This document shows positions 7,166 to 13,876 of a stretch of DNA of 14,242 nt, in pieces. Source of the DNA: Chthoniobacterales bacterium (GTDB lineage Bacteria > Verrucomicrobiota > Verrucomicrobiia > Chthoniobacterales > UBA10450). The notes under the pieces are model-generated. The model was not told where the DNA came from and did no database searches. It saw nothing but the letters and a program-made list of their open reading frames with translations. The stretch is taken from contig JACCZQ010000232.1 in the NCBI GenBank assembly GCA_013695905.1, positions 1 through 14,242 on the forward strand, read 5' to 3'. Every line of letters begins with the position of its first letter. Within the stretch, counting starts at the first letter, position 1. Position numbers and translations under genes: made by a program.

Positions 7166-8839
7166 ATGCCCGCCGTTCTCCACCTGTTGCGCATCCGGAA
7201 TCTCGCCCTCGTCGAGCAGCTGGAGTGGGAGCTGCAACCCGGCTTCACTGCCATCTCCGGCGAAACCGGTGCCGGCAAATCGATCATCATCGGCGCGCTG
7301 CAGCTGCTCCTCGGCGAACGCGCGGACAAGTCGCTCATCCGCACCGGCGCCGAGCTTTGCACCGTCGAAGCCGTTTTTGCAGGTGCGGAGCTGACCCGGT
7401 TGAACGCGGCGCTCGAAGAAGCCGGTGTCGAACCGTGCGCCGGTGAGCTGATCCTGAAACGGACGCTCTCCGCCACCGGCGCGAACCGCCAGTTCATCAA
7501 CGGCTCGCCGACGACTCTCGCCGTCTTGAAGTCGTTAGGCGACGAGCTGGTCGATCTGCACGGCCCGCACGATCACCAATCCCTGCTCGCGCCGGAACGC
7601 CAGCTGGCGCTGCTCGACAGCTTCGCGCACGCCGACGCCGCCCGGACGGAATACCAGAAGCACTATCGCCGGCGGCAGGCGCTCACCGCCGAGCACGCGC
7701 AGCTCAGCACCGCCGAAATGGTACGCGAGCAGGAGCTGGACTTGCTCCGCCATCAGGTCCACGAGATCCGCTCCGCCAAACTCGATCCGGCCGAGGAAGA
7801 GGAAATCGAAAGCCGCTACAAGTTGGCGAGCAACCGCAAACGTCTGATCGAACTCGCGGGCGGCGTGGTCGCCCGCCTCGCCGAAGCCGACGAGTCGGTG
7901 CTCACACAACTCGCCGAGACCCAGCGCCTCCTGCGCGAGCTGGAAAAAATCGATCCGGCCGTGGCGGAGTTCGCCACCAGCCACGCGGCCGCGGTCGTGG
8001 AGCTGGATGAGATCAGCCGCTCGTTAGGCAAATACGTCGAGCGGCTCGATCTCGACCCGCAGCAGCTCACCGCCCTGGAGCAGCGCGTCTCCACCTTCGA
8101 GACGCTGAAGCGGAAATACGGCGGCTCCCTTGCCGACGTGATCGCCTTCGGCGAACGCGCCGCGGAGCGGATGGCGAAAATCGAAGGACGCGACGCCGAG
8201 CTGCAGCGTCTCGAACACGAGATAAACGCCACCCGCGACACAACCCACCGTGCCGCCGAAGCGCTCCGCCAGCTGCGCACCAAAGCCGCGCCGAAACTCT
8301 CCGAAACCGTCCGCAAAAACCTGCGCGACCTCGGCTTCAAACAATCCGAGTTCCAGGTGCAGCTCACACCCGTGCCCGAGCCGAGGCTCAGCGGCACCGA
8401 CGTGCTGGAGCTGCTCTTCTCGCCGAATCCCGGTGAGCCGCTCAAGCCACTCCGCAGCATTGCCTCCAGTGGTGAGATTTCGCGGCTGATGCTCGCGATC
8501 AAATCTTCCCTCGCCGCGCAGGATGCCATTCCGCTGCTCATCTTCGACGAGATTGACGCGAACGTCGGTGGCGAAATCGCAAACGCGGTCGGAGCAAAGA
8601 TGCGCACGCTCGCCGAAGATCATCAGGTGCTCTGTATCACCCATCTGCCGCAGGTCGCCGCCGCCGCCGGCAGCCATTTCGTCGTCACCAAAGAAGTGTC
8701 CGCCGGCCGCACCCATTCCGACCTGCACGAGGTGAGCGGCACCAGCCGGCGCGCCGAGATTGCGCGCATGCTCGGGGGGCAGAGCGAATCAGCGCTCGAA
8801 CACGCTGCCACACTGCTCAAAGGTGGGCGCCGCTCATGA
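7166..8839 (+). CDS. recN: DNA repair protein RecN
   Basis: SMC-like ATPase that acts on DNA double-strand breaks. The 557 residues match the usual length (E. coli about 553). The N-terminal half-ATPase has LRIRNLALVEQL and Walker A GETGAGKS (32-39). A central coiled coil runs from about 155 to 375, with the hinge-like region DLHGPHDHQSLL (130-141) before it. The C-terminal half has the ABC signature SSGEISR (434-440), Walker B LLIFDEID (457-464) and the ITHLPQVAA H-loop (491-499). The ATG at 7166 gives the normal family start; the in-frame GTG at 7103 is rejected. Only a distant GGAAG (7147-7151) precedes it. Two Ser-Leu-Gly triplets (123-125 and 286-288) are both encoded TCG TTA GGC, unusual leucine codons in a gene otherwise dominated by CTG/CTC. 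The last four bases overlap the next gene as ATGA. Confidence 0.96.
   Translation: MPAVLHLLRIRNLALVEQLEWELQPGFTAISGETGAGKSIIIGALQLLLGERADKSLIRTGAELCTVEAVFAGAELTRLNAALEEAGVEPCAGELILKRTLSATGANRQFINGSPTTLAVLKSLGDELVDLHGPHDHQSLLAPERQLALLDSFAHADAARTEYQKHYRRRQALTAEHAQLSTAEMVREQELDLLRHQVHEIRSAKLDPAEEEEIESRYKLASNRKRLIELAGGVVARLAEADESVLTQLAETQRLLRELEKIDPAVAEFATSHAAAVVELDEISRSLGKYVERLDLDPQQLTALEQRVSTFETLKRKYGGSLADVIAFGERAAERMAKIEGRDAELQRLEHEINATRDTTHRAAEALRQLRTKAAPKLSETVRKNLRDLGFKQSEFQVQLTPVPEPRLSGTDVLELLFSPNPGEPLKPLRSIASSGEISRLMLAIKSSLAAQDAIPLLIFDEIDANVGGEIANAVGAKMRTLAEDHQVLCITHLPQVAAAAGSHFVVTKEVSAGRTHSDLHEVSGTSRRAEIARMLGGQSESALEHAATLLKGGRRS
7532..7540 (+). repeat. TCGTTAGGC motif copy in recN
   Basis: It encodes Ser-Leu-Gly in frame and uses the rare TTA leucine codon. 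The extension GTCGTTAGGCGAC is a GTCG/CGAC inverted repeat around TTAGG. Confidence 0.45.
8021..8029 (+). repeat. TCGTTAGGC motif copy in recN
   Basis: Second Ser-Leu-Gly in recN spelled with the same nine bases, including the TTA codon, about 490 bases after the first. Confidence 0.45.
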
Positions 8840-9297
8840 GACGCCTCGCGCTCATTCTGTGCACGAGCGTCGCGTTGACCTCAGCCGGCGGGGCTACGGT
8901 CGAGGACCTCGCGTGGCTGCACGGGTGCTGGCACTCGACCGACGGGGGCCGGGAGGTGTCGGAGCATTGGATGAAACCAAAGGGAAAAACAATGCTTGGT
9001 CTGAGCCGCACCATCGCCGGCGGGAAGACAGTCGCGCATGAATTCATGCGCATCGTGGAGGAGGAGAACGGCGACGTTTTCTTCATCGCGCAGCCCTCCG
9101 GGCAAAAGGAGACCTCGTTCAAGCTGGTGACGGTGAAGAGCCGTGAAGTTGTTTTCGCGAATCCCGCGCACGATTTCCCGCAGCGCGTGATTTATCGGCT
9201 GCAGGAAGACGGCTCGTTGCTGGGCCGGATTGAAGGGATGAGCAAGGGGAAGGAACGCGCGGTCGATTTTCCGATGCAGAAAACGCGCTGCGATTGA
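8836..9297 (+). CDS. Small exported DUF6265-like protein
   Basis: The 153-residue protein begins with a signal peptide (MRRLALILCTSVALTSAGGA, about 1-20). The mature part opens LAWLHGCWHS and contains EHWMKPKGKTMLGLSRT, a central beta-rich stretch, and the very characteristic FANPAHDFPQRVIYR (about 110-124). This order matches the DUF6265 family of unknown function, which looks like a small lipocalin-like beta barrel. There is no lipobox. The ATG overlaps the recN TGA by four bases, and AGGTGG (8821-8826) gives an SD nine bases away, so it is translated with recN. Sharing a transcript with a cytoplasmic repair protein may be incidental. The gene stops one base before the opposing rsmE stop. 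Confidence 0.8.
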   Translation: MRRLALILCTSVALTSAGGATVEDLAWLHGCWHSTDGGREVSEHWMKPKGKTMLGLSRTIAGGKTVAHEFMRIVEEENGDVFFIAQPSGQKETSFKLVTVKSREVVFANPAHDFPQRVIYRLQEDGSLLGRIEGMSKGKERAVDFPMQKTRCD

Positions 9298-9298
9298 C

Positions 9299-10030
9299 CT
9301 ACAGCAGCTCGTAGGAGAGCACGCTGAGGCAGTAGATCGCCGCCGTCTCCACCCGCAGAATGATCGGTCCGAGTGTGATGGGGCGACAGCCGTGTCTGCG
9401 CGCCAGGTTCAGCTCTGCCGGGGTGAAGTCGCCTTCCGGTCCGATCAGCATCAGCACGCTTTCCGGTCGATTGCCGTAAGCAGAGAGAACCTGCTTCAGG
9501 TGCAGCGTGTCGGATTGAAGCGAGCCGATGAGCTGCAGATCGAACTTGTGCCGCTCCGCGAAGAACTGCGCCAGGGTGCAGGGAGGAGCGACTTGCGGCA
9601 GCCAATTTTGTCCGCACTGCTTCGCCGCTTCGATGGCGACGGTTTGCCACTTTGCCTGCTTCTGCGCGACGTCATCTTCGTCGAGCCGCACGATCGTGCG
9701 GTCGGAGAGAATTGGCGCAATTTCCGAAGCACCAATCTCCACCGCCTTCTGCACGATCAGGTCCATGTTCTTCCCTTTCGGAATCGCCTGCGCGAGCGTG
9801 ATGCGGCAGCGCAGCAGCGGGGTGGCAGATTCGTGGAGCTTGCGCAGCGCGACGGTGCGGGAGGCGGTGCCCGTGACAGCAGCCGTGATCTCGCGGCCGC
9901 GGCCATTGAACAGGACCACCTTGTCACCTTCGGCGAGACGCAAAACGTTCCGCGCGTGATGTGCCTCGGAGCCGGTCAGCACCAGCGCGTCGGGATTCCA
10001 CTCGTTAGGCGCGATGTAAAAGCGATGCAT
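9299..10030 (-). CDS. rsmE: 16S rRNA (uracil-1498-N3)-methyltransferase RsmE
   Basis: SPOUT-class, SAM-dependent enzyme that methylates U1498 of 16S rRNA in the small subunit. The 243 residues are the normal length. The N-terminal PUA-like domain begins MHRFYIA and has the GSEAHHARNVLRL segment (20-32). The C-terminal trefoil-knot domain has LAQAIPKGKNMDLIVQKAVEIGA (79-101), RTIVR (111-115), WQTVAIEAAKQCGQ (128-141), LIGPEGDFTPAE (195-206) and ITLGPIILRVETA (218-230). Most homologues have LGPRILRTETA at the last motif; here the first Arg is Ile and the Thr is Val, while the second Arg and ETA remain. It follows the Uma2-family gene by 26 bases and is the last gene of the minus-strand run. Confidence 0.94.
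   Translation of the reverse strand: MHRFYIAPNEWNPDALVLTGSEAHHARNVLRLAEGDKVVLFNGRGREITAAVTGTASRTVALRKLHESATPLLRCRITLAQAIPKGKNMDLIVQKAVEIGASEIAPILSDRTIVRLDEDDVAQKQAKWQTVAIEAAKQCGQNWLPQVAPPCTLAQFFAERHKFDLQLIGSLQSDTLHLKQVLSAYGNRPESVLMLIGPEGDFTPAELNLARRHGCRPITLGPIILRVETAAIYCLSVLSYELL
10002..10010 (+). repeat. TCGTTAGGC motif copy, antisense within rsmE
   Basis: Same plus-strand orientation, but here within a minus-strand gene, where the complement encodes part of the RsmE N-terminus (Ala-Pro-Asn-Glu). The nine bases are thus kept in a different coding frame and strand. Confidence 0.45.
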
Positions 10031-10056
10031 CGGAAGCGCAGCGCGCAGAGCCGCAG

Positions 10057-10611
10057 CTACTGCGCGAAGATTTCCGCGCCTTCGAAGCGGAGACCGGGAA
10101 AGAGCGCCGACTCAAAGGTGTCGTGGTCGCCGTAAACCGCCGCTGGCTCGGCGGCGTTTTCGCCCAGAAGATAAATCTCAATCTTCCGCGTCTCCGGCGC
10201 GATGATCCACAGCTCACGCACGCCGCTCGTGGCATACACGCGCCGCTTGTTGTCGCGATCGAGGCGAGCCGTTTTCGGCGAGAGAATTTCCACGACGAAA
10301 TCCGGAGCCCCTTCTGCACCAGCCTCCGTAAAGATGGAGAGCCGATCATTTAGAACGACCAGAATGTCGGGTTGAAAGACATTGTAATCGTCGAGGTAAA
10401 CGTCGAACGGAGCATCGTAGAGCTTCCCGACGGGATGTTGCCGCAGATAGTCGAGCAGGATGTGCTCGAGATTTCGGGAGATATCCTGATGAAAGCGATT
10501 CGGCGCGGGTGCCATGTAAAGGTCTCCTTCGATCAACTGATAACGCGGGCCGGTCTCCGGAAGAATTTTGTAATTCTCCACCGTCAGGAGTGGAATGGTC
10601 GCCGTGCTCAC
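10057..10611 (-). CDS. Uma2-family (DUF820) restriction-endonuclease-like protein
   Basis: The 184-residue protein belongs to the Uma2 family, which has a PD-(D/E)XK nuclease-like fold; biological role is not established. The diagnostic pattern is visible: LTVENYKILPETGPRYQLIEGDL (Glu28), NVFQPDILVVLNDR (Asp82), DFVVEILSPKTARLDRDNKRRVYATSGVRELWIIAP (Glu108, then the D...K...Y...GV.E.WI block) and a short beta-rich end. Acidic residues expected for metal binding are kept, so it is not obviously dead. The start is GTG 10611 with no evident SD. It sits between dnaJ (54 bases upstream) and rsmE (26 bases downstream) in the same direction. Uma2 genes often occur in many copies per genome and may be inserted into operons (inference). 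Confidence 0.88.
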   Translation of the reverse strand: MSTATIPLLTVENYKILPETGPRYQLIEGDLYMAPAPNRFHQDISRNLEHILLDYLRQHPVGKLYDAPFDVYLDDYNVFQPDILVVLNDRLSIFTEAGAEGAPDFVVEILSPKTARLDRDNKRRVYATSGVRELWIIAPETRKIEIYLLGENAAEPAAVYGDHDTFESALFPGLRFEGAEIFAQ

Positions 10612-10665
10612 GGGAATAAGTTGCGATTCGCGGGAATGGCCGTCAAGCCGCGGCGCTGGGCGCAG

Positions 10666-11826
10666 CTATCGGAAGAACTCTTTCGCACGATCGAAGAAGC
10701 TTTTGTGCAGCGGCGTGTTCTCATCTCCACACAACGCGGCGAACTCCTCCAGCTTCTGGCGTTGCTCGGCATTCAGACGCGTCGGGACTTCGACGATGAG
10801 GCGCGCGAGTAAATCGCCGCGTTCGCGGCCGTTGACGTTGTTGATGCCTTTGCCGCGGAGTTTGAAAATCTGACCGCTCTGCGTGCCGGCGGGAACTTTG
10901 AGGTTGGCCTTGCCTTCGAGCGTGGGCACCGCGATTTCGCCACCGAGCGCCGCGAGGGCAAAGGAGATCGGCAAGTCGCAGGAGAGGTTATCCTCATCGC
11001 GTTGGAAGATCTCGTGCTCCTTGATATGGATGACAACGTAGAGATCGCCCGGCGGGCCGCCGCGCACTCCTGCTTCGCCATTCTGCGTGGAGCGGAGACG
11101 TGAACCTTCGGCGATGCCGGCGGGAATCCTGAGTTTGATCCGGCTGGCCTTCTCCACGCGCCCTTCGCCGTCGCAGGTGCGGCATGGTTTCTCGATGATT
11201 TGTCCCGCGCCGCGACAACGCGGGCAGGTTTGCGAAACCTGGAAGAAGCCGCGGGAGCTGATCACCTGCCCCCGGCCGCCGCAGGTGGGACAATTGATCG
11301 AGCGGGAGCCGGACTCCGCGCCTTTGCCGTCGCACTTCGCGCAGGTGTCGAGTTTCCGCACCTCGATCTCCTTTTCCGTGCCGAAGGCCGCCTCCTCGAG
11401 CGTGATCTGCATGTCGTAGCGGAGATCGGAGCCGCGCTGCCGCCCTTCGCGGTCCATCTGCACACCGCCGCCAAAGAAGGTCTCGAAGATGCCGCCACCC
11501 GCACCGCCACCAGCACCAGCGCCGCCGAAGACTTCCCGGAAAATATCGAAGGGATCGTGGAACCCGCCGCGCCCCGGACCCCCGGTTCCCTGGGCGAAGG
11601 CGGCATGGCCATAGCGATCGTAGGCGGCACGCTTCTCGACATCCATGAGGACGTCGTAGGCTTCGCCGAGTTCTTTGAAACGCTCTTCGGCTTCCGCGTC
11701 CCCCGGGTTTTTATCGGGGTGAAACTTGACCGCGAGCTTGCGATACGTGCGCTTGATCTCCTCCTCCGTCGCCTCGCGGGAGACGGAGAGAACCTCGTAA
11801 TAGTCGCGTTTGTTCTTAGTGGCCAT
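10666..11826 (-). CDS. dnaJ: Chaperone protein DnaJ
   Basis: Type I Hsp40 co-chaperone that delivers clients to DnaK and stimulates its ATPase. The 386 residues show the full domain order: J domain (about 6-72) with HPD at 36-38, a Gly/Phe-rich linker (about 80-123, very glycine-rich around 101-120), a zinc-finger domain with four CxxCxGxG repeats (CAKCDGKG 162-169, CPTCGGRG 179-186, CPRCRGAG 201-208, CRTCDGEG 215-222), then the substrate-binding C-terminal domains and a RAKEFFR tail. ATG 11826 is the family-like start ([13 protein letters not shown]). No SD is evident. It lies 36 bases after grpE, with the same orientation; dnaK is not in the window. No CIRCE operator was seen near it. Confidence 0.97.
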   Translation of the reverse strand: MATKNKRDYYEVLSVSREATEEEIKRTYRKLAVKFHPDKNPGDAEAEERFKELGEAYDVLMDVEKRAAYDRYGHAAFAQGTGGPGRGGFHDPFDIFREVFGGAGAGGGAGGGIFETFFGGGVQMDREGRQRGSDLRYDMQITLEEAAFGTEKEIEVRKLDTCAKCDGKGAESGSRSINCPTCGGRGQVISSRGFFQVSQTCPRCRGAGQIIEKPCRTCDGEGRVEKASRIKLRIPAGIAEGSRLRSTQNGEAGVRGGPPGDLYVVIHIKEHEIFQRDEDNLSCDLPISFALAALGGEIAVPTLEGKANLKVPAGTQSGQIFKLRGKGINNVNGRERGDLLARLIVEVPTRLNAEQRQKLEEFAALCGDENTPLHKSFFDRAKEFFR

Positions 11827-11862
11827 CAGCTGAGCGCGTCGGGTGCAGAAGCAGCGGAGACG

Positions 11863-12426
11863 CTACTTCGCCGGGCCGCTGGAAACAACGACACTCGAGG
11901 GCCGCAGCAGCCGATCTTTCATCCGGTAGCCGCGGCGGGTCTGGCGAATCACCACACCTTCCGGCGCCCTCGGGCTCGGCTCGTGGGCGATCGCTTCGTG
12001 CAGGTTCGGATCGAACTTCTGTCCCGCGGCATCGATCGGCTTCAAGCCATTCTCCGCCAGGAAATCGGTGAGCTGCTTAAGCACCATGCTCATCCCGGAA
12101 AAGATCGGAGACGCTTCGCCTTCTCCACGAGCAGCGGAGAGGCCGAGCTCGAAGTTGTCGACGATCGCGATCAGCCGCTCGAGCAGCGAGCTGTTCGCGA
12201 ATTTGATCGCTTCTTCTTTTTCGCGCGCGGAGCGCTTCTTGTAGTTATCGAAGTCCGCCTGGCTGCGGAGCGCCAGATCGCGGAAACGGTCGAGATCCGA
12301 CTGCAGGGTGGCGGTCGGATCGTCGGCGTTCTCCTGGTGCTCCATGCCGGCTTCGGTGCGGTTCTGCACCGGGATCTCCTCTTCCGCGTCGTCGGCGGCG
12401 GGCTCTGTCTGCTGCGTCGTGCTCAT
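11863..12426 (-). CDS. grpE: Nucleotide exchange factor GrpE
   Basis: Co-chaperone that releases ADP from DnaK. The 187 residues have an acidic, disordered N-terminus (about 1-38), a long coiled coil (about 40-95) containing RSQADFDNYKKRSAREKEEA, the conserved LLERLIAIVDNFELGL (80-95), and the C-terminal beta domain with GLKPIDAAGQKFDPNLHEAI and the VVIRQTRRGYRMKDRLLRPSSVVVS block. Length and motifs are normal. The ATG at 12426 overlaps the stop of the upstream phosphatase gene as ATGA, with no SD of its own, so its translation probably depends on reading of the phosphatase gene. It precedes dnaJ by 36 bases. Confidence 0.96.
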   Translation of the reverse strand: MSTTQQTEPAADDAEEEIPVQNRTEAGMEHQENADDPTATLQSDLDRFRDLALRSQADFDNYKKRSAREKEEAIKFANSSLLERLIAIVDNFELGLSAARGEGEASPIFSGMSMVLKQLTDFLAENGLKPIDAAGQKFDPNLHEAIAHEPSPRAPEGVVIRQTRRGYRMKDRLLRPSSVVVSSGPAK

Positions 12427-13859
12427 GTTTTGCGGATTACAATTAAAGTGATGTCGTCGTTTTGCGGCGTGGCGCCGACGAAGCTGCGCAGATCGTCAAT
12501 CAGGCGCTGGATGACGGCCGCCGGACCGAACTCAGCGGTAGCCCGGACCGACTGCATCATGCGTTCGGGCCCGAATTCGTCGCCGTTTCCATCGAGCGCT
12601 TCCGTCACGCCGTCCGTGTAGAGGATCAGGCAATCGTCGCGCTCGAGGGGAACGTCGAAGTCGCCCGTGATCCTATCGAAGACGCTCCCGCTGTCAATTC
12701 CGAGCACCAGCCCCGGCGGCTTGACCGGAGTCAATTCCCCCGTCGCCGCGCGGTAGAGCAGCGGCGCATCGTGTCCGGCGCGCGCCAGCGTCACGGTGGC
12801 GCGGATGTGATCGAGCACCAGGTAAGCCATGCTGATGAACATGTCCTCCTTGATGTCGGGATAGAGCTGCCGATTCACCTTCTTCAGCACCTCCGCCGGC
12901 GATGAATTCTCGGGCGCCTGGCTCCGCAACACGCTCCGGCAGATCGCCATGATCAGCGAAGCCGGCACGCCTTTGCCGGAGACGTCGGCGATGGCAACTC
13001 CGAGCCGCTCCTCGTCGATTTTGATATAATCGAAGTAGTCGCCGCTCACCTGGCTGGCGGGAATATTGATTCCGCTGATCTCAAAGCCCGCGATCTCCGG
13101 CGATTCCGAAGGGAGGAGGATGCGCTGAATCTCGCGCGCGATCTGCAGATCGTGATCGAGCCGCTTCTTCTCGTTGGCCTCGGAATAAACGACCGCGTTG
13201 TAAAGCGCGAACGCCGATTGCTCCGCGATCGATTTGAACACGACAAAATCGCTCGCCGAGAACGGCGGGCTGGCGGGGCCGTTCGCCAGGGCGAGGACGC
13301 CCATGTTCTGCTTGCCGTAGAGGAGCGGCGTGACCAGCACCGAGGTGGTGGCGAGGCTGGTCTCGCGCAGCTGGGCCAGTTCTTCCGACGCCGCGCCGTC
13401 GTTCAGGAAGAGTGCTTCCGACGATTCCCAGGCGCGGCCAATGATCCCCTCCCCCACATGCACCGGGTGCGAGCGCACATAGCTCTCGAGCGCGGTCGGC
13501 GTGCTCGCCGCCTGCTGCAAAATATGCGGCGGCACCTCCACGAGTGGCGGGCAGCCTTTCGTGAGAAACGCCGGCGTCAGCTTCCCGCCTCCGCGTTCGA
13601 CGACGTAGAGCGCACCGCCATGCGCATCGAGAATGCGCGTCGCCCCTTCCACGATCAGCCGGTGCAGATCAGCCGCGCGAATTGTCTCCGTAAACGCCGC
13701 GCCGAGACCGTGGAGGAAATCGAAGACCAGCGTCTCCTCGACCTGAATCGCTTCCTTCGAGCGTTCCAGCGCGCGGATGCGCGCCACCTGCACGCGCCAC
13801 ATCCAGATCCACCCCACGAGGCACGCCATGAGTAGCCCGAGGAGAAGAGTAGGCCACAT
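12423..13859 (-). CDS. Membrane-anchored GAF / SpoIIE-type PP2C phosphatase (RsbU-like)
   Basis: The 478-residue protein has one N-terminal transmembrane helix (about 4-21), a short linker helix, a GAF sensor domain (about 60-225), a helical/coiled segment (about 226-250; DHDLQIAREIQRILLP is the usual lead-in of this class) and a SpoIIE-type PP2C domain (about 255-476). Metal-binding aspartates are present in SGDYFDY (Asp274), ADVSGKG (Asp292), LYTDGVTEA (Asp416) and QNDDITLIV (Asp468/469). Such enzymes dephosphorylate STAS anti-anti-sigma factors in partner-switching pathways. The upstream neighbour, 17 bases away, encodes a STAS protein, the likely substrate. No histidine-kinase-like anti-sigma factor is visible, though it may lie beyond the window end. 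The ligand sensed by the GAF domain is unknown. Its stop overlaps the grpE start. Confidence 0.92.
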   Translation of the reverse strand: MWPTLLLGLLMACLVGWIWMWRVQVARIRALERSKEAIQVEETLVFDFLHGLGAAFTETIRAADLHRLIVEGATRILDAHGGALYVVERGGGKLTPAFLTKGCPPLVEVPPHILQQAASTPTALESYVRSHPVHVGEGIIGRAWESSEALFLNDGAASEELAQLRETSLATTSVLVTPLLYGKQNMGVLALANGPASPPFSASDFVVFKSIAEQSAFALYNAVVYSEANEKKRLDHDLQIAREIQRILLPSESPEIAGFEISGINIPASQVSGDYFDYIKIDEERLGVAIADVSGKGVPASLIMAICRSVLRSQAPENSSPAEVLKKVNRQLYPDIKEDMFISMAYLVLDHIRATVTLARAGHDAPLLYRAATGELTPVKPPGLVLGIDSGSVFDRITGDFDVPLERDDCLILYTDGVTEALDGNGDEFGPERMMQSVRATAEFGPAAVIQRLIDDLRSFVGATPQNDDITLIVIRKT

Positions 13860-13876
13860 GAAAAACGGGCCGCCTC

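Noticed and set aside
11491..11527. GCC/ACC-type simple repeat that looked like a microsatellite
   Set aside because: It encodes the glycine-rich part of the DnaJ G/F linker, which is normally low in complexity.
11200..12621. Plus-strand open frame of 473 codons spanning dnaJ, grpE and the end of the phosphatase gene
   Set aside because: It runs antisense through three well-supported genes and their spacers, has no family-like motif and no SD. It is a GC-driven shadow.
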